From Streptomyces sp. CA-210063 (GTDB lineage Bacteria > Actinomycetota > Actinomycetes > Streptomycetales > Streptomycetaceae), in the NCBI RefSeq assembly GCF_024612015.1, contig NZ_CP102512.1, positions 248,001 to 312,000 on the forward strand: 64,000 bases of DNA, given 5' to 3'. Under the pieces are notes generated by a model. That model ran no database searches and was not told the DNA's origin. It saw only the letters and a list, made by a program, of their open reading frames with translations. Both the position numbers and the translations under genes were made by a program. Positions 16,563 to 23,632 of the stretch are shown one piece after another. Each line of letters begins with the position of its first letter. Position 1 is the stretch's first letter.

Positions 16563-17614
16563 TTCTTGTACACCCCCTGCTCGCCCAGGAGATGCGCGAA
16601 CTTGTTCGCGCCCAGGACGAGAGCGACGCCGATGAGCCCCTTGACGAGGCCGACCGCCGCCGCGTAACTGAAGTCGCCGTTCTGGATTCCCATGTTCCAT
16701 ACGTAGGTGTCGAGGACCTCACTGGCTCCCGCGCCGACCGCGTCCCGCTGGAGCAGGAACTGCTCGAAGCCGACGCTCAGCGCGTCGCCCACCCGCAGGA
16801 CCAGCAGCAGCGCGATCACCGGGCGCAGTGCGGGCAGCGTCACGTGCCACATGCGCCGCCAGCGCCCGGCGCCGTCCATGGCGGCGGCCTCGTACAGATC
16901 CGTGCTGACGGCGGAGAGCGCGGCGAGGAAGACGATGATCCCCCAGCCGGCGTCCTTCCACACGGCCTCCGCGGTGACCAGCCACTTGAACAGGTCCGCA
17001 TTGGTCATCAGATCGAAGCCGCTCCAGCCGTGGCTCTCCAGGGTCTGGGCGATGATGCCCGCGCCGCCGAAGATCTGCTGGAAGACGGTGATCACAAGGA
17101 CCCAGGAGAAGAAGTGCGGCAGGTACATGATCGCCTGTGCCACGGCCCGCACCCGGGGCCGGATCACGCTGTTGATGAGCAGCGCGAGGGCGATGGGCAC
17201 GGGGAAGAACAGCACGAGCTGGATCACGAACAGGACGAGGGTGTTCTGCGTGGCATCCCAGAACAGCGGGTCCTCGACCATCCGCTCGACCTGGTCCAGG
17301 CCGACCCACGGGCTGTGGAAGATCGCCGTGATCCCGTTGCCGGCGATGTACGGGTCGTACTCCTGGAAGGCGATGACGTTGCCGAGCAGCGGGACGTAGT
17401 GGAAGACCAGCAGCAGCGCGACGAGGGGCAGCGTCATCAGGATGAGCGCACGGTCGCGGTGCCACCGGACCCGGAACGGGACCTTGCCGGCCTTGCCCGG
17501 CCCGCGCGTCGCCCGCCTCTTCGTCACCTCCGCGGCGGCGACCGCGGCCGCCGGCTCCTCGACGGCCGCGGGGGGACGGGTCCCCTCCGGCCTGCTCCCG
17601 GTGGTGAGCGACAT
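16559..17614 (-). CDS. Carbohydrate ABC transporter permease (LplB/YteP type)
   Basis: This 351-residue membrane protein has a long cytoplasmic N-terminus (about 60 residues, Ala/Glu/Arg-rich) before the first transmembrane helix LILMTLPLVALLLVF. The EAA loop reads YEAAAMDGAGRWRRMWH, close to the family consensus. Its ATG overlaps the stop of the binding-protein gene (TGATG), and its stop overlaps the next permease. The LplB-type pair usually imports larger oligosaccharides. Beside GH74, xyloglucan oligosaccharides are the natural guess. Confidence 0.93.
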   Translation of the reverse strand: MSLTTGSRPEGTRPPAAVEEPAAAVAAAEVTKRRATRGPGKAGKVPFRVRWHRDRALILMTLPLVALLLVFHYVPLLGNVIAFQEYDPYIAGNGITAIFHSPWVGLDQVERMVEDPLFWDATQNTLVLFVIQLVLFFPVPIALALLINSVIRPRVRAVAQAIMYLPHFFSWVLVITVFQQIFGGAGIIAQTLESHGWSGFDLMTNADLFKWLVTAEAVWKDAGWGIIVFLAALSAVSTDLYEAAAMDGAGRWRRMWHVTLPALRPVIALLLVLRVGDALSVGFEQFLLQRDAVGAGASEVLDTYVWNMGIQNGDFSYAAAVGLVKGLIGVALVLGANKFAHLLGEQGVYKK

Positions 17615-19278
17615 CAGTTGCCACTGCCGTTCTTGTCGAGGAGCTCCTTGTACCAGTCGCGCAGCTTGTCACCGCCGGAGGACTTCCAGTTGGCGATGAA
17701 GTCCTGGACGTCGGACATCTTCTTGTGGCCGCGCACGTAGTCGATCTGCAGCTGCTCGAGCTGGCTGGAGAGGTTGGCGTAGCGGGCCGGCTCGATGACG
17801 GTCATGCCGTAGATGGAGGTCTTCTTCATGAAGGCACCCATCCGCTGCTGCCACTCGACCTGCGCGCGGGCGATACGGGGGAGGTCGGGGTGGGCCTCGT
17901 AGGGCGCCGGGTGCGCCAGCATCGCCCAGGCGTTGATCACCTCGCTGTTGCCCTGGTCGGTCTTGACCGGGACGCCGTCCTTGACCGTGTAGTGGCTGCC
18001 CTCGACGCCGTAGTCGACGAGCATCCGCTCCTTGGTGCCGTAGGGCGCTGCCGCGAAGTTCGCGGCGGCCAGGGCGTTCTCGACCGTTTCCTTGGAGGCG
18101 CCCTTGCGGATCATCGACCAGATGTTGGCGGGCGCGGACGCGTACGGCGTCGGGTTGCCGCCGTCGACGCCGAAGATGTCCATGCCGTCGATCTGGAACT
18201 CCGGGTTGGCCCGGGCCTGTTCGGCGGCCTTGACGTACCAGAACGACATGTCGCCCTTGCAGACCAGGATCTGTCCGGCGGTGAACCGCTGGCCCTCGTC
18301 GCCGGTGCGCGCCCTGTCATCGGGGTGGACCACGCCGGCGTCGAACAGCTTGCGGAGCCACGCCAGGGATTCGAGATACTCGGGACGCTCGATGCTGTAC
18401 CGCAGCTTGCCGTCGTCGTCGATGTTCCAGTTGGGCGCGACGCTGAAGACGGCGCCCGCGATCCAGGAGATGTCACCGCAGGCATACACCTTGGCCCTGG
18501 CGCTGGTGGCGTCCTTGGCCCAGCTGAGGAACTCGTCGGCCGACTTGGGTACGGAGTACCCCTTCTTCTCGAAGATGTCCTTGCGGTAGTAGGGCACGAT
18601 CATGCTGGCAGGGGCGGTGGGCATCGGAATGCCGCGCAGCGCGCCGCCGAAGATGCCCATGCGCCAGGCGTCGGACGGTATCGCGGCCAGGTTCGGGTAC
18701 TTCTTGACCTTGTCGCCCGCCAGGTAGGGGCCAAGGTCCATGCACTTCGCGGCGACCGCACTCCCGATCTTGCTGTTGTTCAGTTCCCAGCTGGGCACGA
18801 CCACCATGTCGGGCAGGGAGGTGGAGGCGAGGACGGCGCCGAGCTTCTGGCCGTAGGTCATGCCGTTCTGGTTCTGCCAGGTGACCTTGGTACCCGCCGC
18901 CGCGTCGAGCTCCTGGTAGTAGGCGCAACCGGGCTTCGGCGGGGTGCCCCAGAACGGGGACATGATCTTGACGGGGGCGCCGGTGCCGAGCTTGTCCGGG
19001 ACCGAGGTGGCGAGGGCCGCGAGGTCGACCTTGCTGGTGTAGCCGGCCGCCGAACCGTTCTTCGAGGGCATGTCCGGATCGGCCACCTTGCTGGCGACGT
19101 AGGTCGGGAGCAGCTTGTCGGCGGCCTTGCCCGACGTGGTGCCCTCGCGCGAGCTGTTGTCCGAACCGCCGCAGGCGGTGAGCAGCGGCATTCCACCGGC
19201 CACCGCTGCGGTGGCGATCGCGGAGGAGGCGAGGAAGCTTCTCCGGCTCGGTCCGGAGGAAGCGGCATTCGGCGTCAT
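17614..19278 (-). CDS. ABC transporter sugar-binding lipoprotein
   Basis: This 554-residue extracellular solute-binding protein has an N-terminal RRSFLAS stretch of Tat type and a lipobox, LLTACGG, with Cys at about residue 36. It would therefore be anchored outside the membrane. Its length (about 550) fits the large oligosaccharide-binding proteins that pair with LplB/LplC permeases. It is the first gene of the operon with the two permeases, GH74 and the GH42 scrap. The promoter carries the TCGAAGCGCTTCGA operator at 19396-19409. The ligand is not visible in the sequence. Xyloglucan oligosaccharide is inferred from the neighbours. Confidence 0.9.
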   Translation of the reverse strand: MTPNAASSGPSRRSFLASSAIATAAVAGGMPLLTACGGSDNSSREGTTSGKAADKLLPTYVASKVADPDMPSKNGSAAGYTSKVDLAALATSVPDKLGTGAPVKIMSPFWGTPPKPGCAYYQELDAAAGTKVTWQNQNGMTYGQKLGAVLASTSLPDMVVVPSWELNNSKIGSAVAAKCMDLGPYLAGDKVKKYPNLAAIPSDAWRMGIFGGALRGIPMPTAPASMIVPYYRKDIFEKKGYSVPKSADEFLSWAKDATSARAKVYACGDISWIAGAVFSVAPNWNIDDDGKLRYSIERPEYLESLAWLRKLFDAGVVHPDDRARTGDEGQRFTAGQILVCKGDMSFWYVKAAEQARANPEFQIDGMDIFGVDGGNPTPYASAPANIWSMIRKGASKETVENALAAANFAAAPYGTKERMLVDYGVEGSHYTVKDGVPVKTDQGNSEVINAWAMLAHPAPYEAHPDLPRIARAQVEWQQRMGAFMKKTSIYGMTVIEPARYANLSSQLEQLQIDYVRGHKKMSDVQDFIANWKSSGGDKLRDWYKELLDKNGSGN

Positions 19279-19395
19279 TGCGTCAACCCTTCATGGCGCA
19301 TCTGGACACCCAGCGGTGGGCCGTCGGCTGCGGTGTCGTGACTGGAACTGGCTGAGCTGAAAGCAGACATCCAACCACTGCGACGCGATGCGTAG

Positions 19396-19448
19396 TCGAA
19401 GCGCTTCGATGTTGCTGTGAGGTTAAGTGAACACCCATAGGCGCACAA
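19396..19448 (-). promoter_or_regulatory. Transporter operon promoter with operator
   Basis: On the minus strand a -35-like TTGTGC (19448-19443) is followed after 17 bp by TAACCT (19425-19420). Ten bases further is the perfect palindrome TCGAAGCGCTTCGA (19409-19396). This layout matches the promoters at 300-352 and 22123-22072. The operator would cover the transcription start. Confidence 0.65.
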
Positions 19449-19525
19449 GGGCCGCTTCCAAGATTCCTTCAGGGCGCTGTCGGGAGCTCTGCCTATGTCC
19501 TGCTTGATGGAACGGCGTTGCTCCC

Positions 19526-19567
19526 TTGACGCTCGCCTGGCGCCTGACCAGCATCGAAGCGCTTCGA
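19526..19567 (+). promoter_or_regulatory. Promoter and operator of the GH3 remnant
   Basis: A -35-like TTGACG (19526-19531) lies 28 bp before a perfect TCGAAGCGCTTCGA (19554-19567). The operator overlaps the expected -10 position, as at 22162-22204. It points to the plus strand and the GH3 remnant starting at 19602. Confidence 0.5.
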
Positions 19568-19601
19568 AAGCTCGTACCGCTCCGTCTCAGGGGGATCCCA
19601 T

Positions 19602-19735
19602 GTGTCCGCCCACGCGCCGCACGCACCAGCACCTTTCCGCGATCCGCGGCTGCCTTCCGCGAAGCGCATCGACGATCTGCCGGCGCGGCTCACGCCCGAC
19701 GAAGAGATGGGATGGCTACGACCGCGTGGGCCGGC
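19602..19735 (+). pseudogene. GH3 beta-glucosidase 5' remnant
   Basis: GTG at 19602, preceded by AGGGGGA, opens a frame whose first 37 residues look like a GH3 start. It reads PAPFRDPRLPSAKRIDDLPA, followed by RLTPDEEMGWL, the conserved helix of GH3 N-termini. After about residue 38 the similarity ends abruptly and no barrel follows. The promoter, operator, ribosome site and first codons thus survive while the rest of the gene is gone. A beta-glucosidase or beta-xylosidase here would have belonged to the same regulon. Confidence 0.6.
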
Positions 19736-19873
19736 CTCCGCGGCGACCAGGACGTCCTGCTCGGGGACGCGAAGGGCCGATGAATTCGGCCAGGGCGTGC
19801 CGACAGACCGACGCCGGGTTCGTTGTCGGCCTGTCGGCCTGTCGGCCTGTTTCCGGTGCCGCGGTGGCGGATG

Positions 19874-22015
19874 TCACCGGTCCTGCGCGGCCGGCCCCGG
19901 TGCGGCGGCGAGGACGCGGACGTCCCAGGCGCCGAGCCCCACGGGCGTACCGGCCGGGACCGCGCTGCCGTCCAGGGCGTCGGTCAGGTCCACCGGGGCC
20001 TGGGCGGTGGCCGGCTGCCAGCTCCAGTTGTGGACGACATGGACGCGCCGGCCGTCGGGGGCGGTGCCGGTGGCGACGGTGACCGAGTCCGGCAGGTCCT
20101 GCCAGCCGCTGCACGGGGAGGGCGCGAGCCACTTGGCAAGGGCGCGGGCCAGATCGCGGCCGGGCACGGTGCCCACGCAGGTGACGCGGCCCGCGCCGTG
20201 GCGGCGGGTGGTGACGGCGGGCCAGCGCCCGAAGTGCGGGTGGTCGTACTCGGCCAGGACGTCGGCGTCCTCGACGGCCAGGCCCTCCACCCAGCGGGTG
20301 GCCACCGCGTCGGCGGGCAGCTGGAGCGGGCTGCCCGGTGCGGTGCGCAGCGGCAGGTCGGCGTGCAGGTTGCTGAACTCGTCGTACCGGACGCCCGCGG
20401 CCCGCGCCAGTCGCGCCGGCGTCACCTCGTGGCGTGCCCGCGCCTCATGGTCGCCGTAGCCGGTGCGGGGACCGAGGACGAGGTGGCCGCCCGCCTCCGC
20501 GTAGGCGCCGAGCCAGTCGAGCATCCCGTCGCCCGCCACGTACAGCCCGGGAGCGATGAGCACGGGGTGCAGCTCGGCCGCCGACTCCGGTGCCAGGCCT
20601 GGGCGTTCGCCGCGCGCGTCGTGCAACTGACGGGCGTGCAGGATCCGTACCTGGCGCCCCGCCTCGAACGCGCCCCGGTAGAACGGGTCGAAGATGCCCT
20701 CGTACGCGCCCCTGTCCGGACCGCCGTCGGGACCCGCGAGCGGCGGGTACTTGTTCATCAGCCACTTGCTCGGCGCCGAGTACACCATCGCGATGTCGGC
20801 GTCCGGTGTGATCCCGGCGACCAGGTCTCCGGCCCGCTCGAACTCCGCTCCCAAACGGGCGAGTTCACCGTAGGCGCGGCCCGGCCGTCCGCTGTGCGGG
20901 AGGATCCCGCCCCAGTACGTCTCGGTGCCGAAGTGCAGCGTGTGCCAGTGCCAGTACTCGATCATGCGGGCCCCGCGCGCGACCAGCGCCCACGCGGCCT
21001 GCCGCCACTGCCCGTCGAAGGCGGGCCGGTTGTCCGAAGTGCCGCCGATGGCCTGGGCGTTGGTCTCCGTGATCAGGAACGGCTCCTGGCGCGAGGAGTA
21101 GATCCGGTCGGCGCTCTGGTGCAGCGCCCATGCCCCGTACGACATCCACTGCCCCGGCAGCTTCTCGTGCGGAGGCTCCGGCATGGTGAGGCTGTCCTGC
21201 ATGTCGTAGTACGGGTTGCCCGCGGTGACGTCCAGGCTGTCGGTGAGTTCGTCGTCCTCCAGGCCGGGAGACCAGTAGGCCAGGCACGTGGTGACGAACT
21301 GGCCGGGCCTCGCGTACTCACGCACGATGCCGGCCTGCCAGGCGATGAACTCGGTGGTCTGCCGGGCCTGGAACGCCCGCCAGGCCAGGTCGTACTGCGG
21401 CTGTGCGTTGCCCTCCGGCTTCCACAGGTCGGCCCAGGTGGACAGTCGGTGCGACCAGTACACAAGACCCCACTCGCGGTTGAGGGTCTCCACATCGCCG
21501 TACCGCTGCCGCAGGTCGTCCACGAACCGCTGGAAGACACCGTGGTTGTGCGGCAGCCGGGGGCCCGGCTCGTTGTCGACCTGGAAACCGATGACCGCGG
21601 GATGATCGGCGTAACGGGCCGCGATCGCGCGGATCACCCGCTCCGCGTGGAAACGGAAGGCCGGGTGCGTGATGTCGACCTCCTGCCGGCCACCCCACGC
21701 GGCGCGCCGCCCGGTGGCGTCCTCGGCGGCGATCTCCGGGTACTGCCGGGCCAGCCACGGCGGCACCGCGTAGGTGGGAGTTCCGAGGACGACGGAGATG
21801 CCGCGCTCATGGGCGCCATCGAGGACGGGTTGCAGCCAGTCGAGTTCGAACCGGCCGTTCTCCGGTTCCCAGGTGGACCAGACCGACTCGCCGACGCGGA
21901 TGACGGTGAAGTTCGCCTCCGCCATGAGATCGAGGTCGGTCGTGAGCCGCTCGTACGGCTGGTACTCGTGGTAATAGGCGGCGCCGAACAGGACGCGCGC
22001 GGGCAGATCAGTCAT
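19874..22015 (-). CDS. GH42 beta-galactosidase, full length
   Basis: This 713-residue enzyme, without a signal peptide, would remove terminal beta-galactose inside the cell. The ATG at 22015 was chosen because MTDLPARVLFGAAYYHEYQP is the GH42 start. The longer frame runs through the operator. The acid/base Glu is in VDNEPG (E149) and the nucleophile in FLITETNA (E317). The trimerisation and C-terminal beta domains are complete. It contrasts with the two deleted GH42 genes in this region. It is divergent from GH1-GH31 and its promoter carries the shared operator, so it may remove galactose from xyloglucan side chains. Confidence 0.93.
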   Translation of the reverse strand: MTDLPARVLFGAAYYHEYQPYERLTTDLDLMAEANFTVIRVGESVWSTWEPENGRFELDWLQPVLDGAHERGISVVLGTPTYAVPPWLARQYPEIAAEDATGRRAAWGGRQEVDITHPAFRFHAERVIRAIAARYADHPAVIGFQVDNEPGPRLPHNHGVFQRFVDDLRQRYGDVETLNREWGLVYWSHRLSTWADLWKPEGNAQPQYDLAWRAFQARQTTEFIAWQAGIVREYARPGQFVTTCLAYWSPGLEDDELTDSLDVTAGNPYYDMQDSLTMPEPPHEKLPGQWMSYGAWALHQSADRIYSSRQEPFLITETNAQAIGGTSDNRPAFDGQWRQAAWALVARGARMIEYWHWHTLHFGTETYWGGILPHSGRPGRAYGELARLGAEFERAGDLVAGITPDADIAMVYSAPSKWLMNKYPPLAGPDGGPDRGAYEGIFDPFYRGAFEAGRQVRILHARQLHDARGERPGLAPESAAELHPVLIAPGLYVAGDGMLDWLGAYAEAGGHLVLGPRTGYGDHEARARHEVTPARLARAAGVRYDEFSNLHADLPLRTAPGSPLQLPADAVATRWVEGLAVEDADVLAEYDHPHFGRWPAVTTRRHGAGRVTCVGTVPGRDLARALAKWLAPSPCSGWQDLPDSVTVATGTAPDGRRVHVVHNWSWQPATAQAPVDLTDALDGSAVPAGTPVGLGAWDVRVLAAAPGPAAQDR

Positions 22016-22071
22016 GCGAAGCCCTTGAGAGACGAGTGGATCCCGGCAGTCGAGACGGGAAAGTGGTGCAG

Positions 22072-22123
22072 TCGAAGCGCTTCGATTGAGATGCAAGTTA
22101 ATGAGGAATTTCTGGCGAAACAA
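22072..22123 (-). promoter_or_regulatory. GH42 promoter with operator
   Basis: On the minus strand TTGTTT (22123-22118), a 17-bp spacer and TAACTT (22100-22095) are followed after 9 bp by the perfect palindrome TCGAAGCGCTTCGA (22085-22072). The -35 region CTTGTTTCGCCAGAAA is shared almost base for base with the promoter at 299, which reads CTTGTTTCGCAAGAAA. Confidence 0.65.
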
Positions 22124-22161
22124 GAGGCTGCAGTCACTGGAGCCGGGTTTTCCGCCAGGCA

Positions 22162-22204
22162 TTGACATCGCATCTCAGGCAGTGGCAGCGTCGAAGCGCT
22201 TCAC
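22162..22204 (+). promoter_or_regulatory. GH1-GH31 promoter with operator
   Basis: TTGACA (22162-22167) is a good -35. The operator TCGAAGCGCTTCAC (22191-22204; 12 of 14 match) starts 29 bp later and would overlap the -10/start region. The GTG start of GH1 is at 22241. Confidence 0.55.
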
Positions 22205-22240
22205 CAACCCAGCCTCTCCCACTCGTCGAGGTGTCCCTCC

Positions 22241-23632
22241 GTGGGTCCTGCTTTCCTGCCCGCCGGGTTCCGCTTCGGAGCCGCGACCGCCGCCTACCAG
22301 ATCGAGGGCGCCCACGACCAGGACGGCCGCGGCCCGTCCATCTGGGACACCTTCAGCCACACCCCTGGCCGCACCCTCGGCGGAGCCACCGGCGACACCG
22401 CCTGCGACCACTACCACCGCTACCGCGAGGACATCGCCCTGCTGCGCGGGCTCGGCGTCGACGGCTACCGGTTCTCGATCGCCTGGCCCCGCGTGCTGCC
22501 CCAGGGCACCGGGCCGGTCAACGCCAAGGGCCTGGACTTCTACGACCGGCTGATCGACGAGCTGCTGGCCGCCGGTGTCGCACCCGCCGTCACGCTCTAC
22601 CACTGGGACCTGCCCCAGGCCCTGGAGGACCGTGGTGGCTGGCGCGTCAGGGAGACCGCCGAGGCGTTCGCGGGGTACGCGGCCCTCGCCGCCGAGCGCT
22701 ACGGGGACCGGGTGGAGCGCTGGATCACCCTCAACGAGCCGTACTGCTCCGCCCTCGTCGGCTACGCCGAGGGGCGGCACGCACCCGGCGCCGAAGAGGG
22801 ACGCGGCGCACTGGCCGCCGCCCACCATCTGCTGGTCGCCCACGGCCTGGCAGTACATGAGCTGCGCACCGCGGGCGCCCGGGAGATCGGAATCACCCTC
22901 AACCTCGACCGCATCCACGCCGCCTCCGACCGGCCCGAGGACCGCGCCGCCCTGCGACGTGCCGAGACCCTGCACAACGACATCTGGACGGAACCGCTCC
23001 TCGCCCACCGCTACCCCCGGCATGAGGCCGAGACCTGGGCCGGTCTCGCCGACGGCCCCTGGCGGCTGCCCGGCGACCTGGACCTGATCGGCGCCCCGCT
23101 GGACTTCCTGGGCATCAACTTCTACCGGCCCCTCACCGTGGCCGACGCGCCCCATCGGGTGGCCGACCCCGAGCGGCGCACCGCCGTGGACGTGGGCGTG
23201 GCCGAGCTGGACCCGTACGGCACCCGGCACACCACCATGGGCTGGCCGGTCGTCCCGTCCGCGTTCACCGAACTGCTCCGTGACCTCCACGCCCGCTACC
23301 CGCACCTGCCGCCGATCTGGATCACCGAGAACGGCTCCGCGGAGGCCGACACGGTCTCACCCGACGGCCACGTCCACGACCCCGACCGCATCCGCTACCT
23401 GGCCGACCACCTCGCCGCCGTGGCCGACGCCATCGCCGCCGGCGTCGACGTACGCGGCTACTACGCCTGGTCGCTGCTCGACAACTTCGAGTGGGCGCGC
23501 GGCTACGACCAGCGCTTCGGCCTGGTCCACATCGACTACGACACCCAGGACCGCACCCCCAAGGACAGCTACCACTGGTACCGGGGCCTGATCACCGCGC
23601 ACCGCGCGCGGACGGAGGAACCTGCCCGATGA
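22241..23632 (+). CDS. GH1 beta-glucosidase
   Basis: This 463-residue intracellular enzyme hydrolyses beta-linked glucose from short oligosaccharides. It starts FLPAGFRFGAATAAYQIEGA with the family N-terminal signature. The acid/base Glu is in TLNEPY (E166) and the nucleophile in ITENGS (E363). YAWSLLDNFEWARGY near the C-terminus is also diagnostic. The GTG at 22241 has a modest GAGG upstream. Its stop overlaps the ATG of the GH31 gene, so the two are translated together. This fits alternating removal of xylose and glucose from xyloglucan oligosaccharides. Confidence 0.94.
   Translation: MGPAFLPAGFRFGAATAAYQIEGAHDQDGRGPSIWDTFSHTPGRTLGGATGDTACDHYHRYREDIALLRGLGVDGYRFSIAWPRVLPQGTGPVNAKGLDFYDRLIDELLAAGVAPAVTLYHWDLPQALEDRGGWRVRETAEAFAGYAALAAERYGDRVERWITLNEPYCSALVGYAEGRHAPGAEEGRGALAAAHHLLVAHGLAVHELRTAGAREIGITLNLDRIHAASDRPEDRAALRRAETLHNDIWTEPLLAHRYPRHEAETWAGLADGPWRLPGDLDLIGAPLDFLGINFYRPLTVADAPHRVADPERRTAVDVGVAELDPYGTRHTTMGWPVVPSAFTELLRDLHARYPHLPPIWITENGSAEADTVSPDGHVHDPDRIRYLADHLAAVADAIAAGVDVRGYYAWSLLDNFEWARGYDQRFGLVHIDYDTQDRTPKDSYHWYRGLITAHRARTEEPAR

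Noticed and set aside
19660..19672. CGAAGCGCATCGA as another copy of the common operator
   Set aside because: It encodes Lys-Arg-Ile-Asp of the GH3 remnant (AKRIDDL) and lacks the symmetric half, so it is coding sequence.
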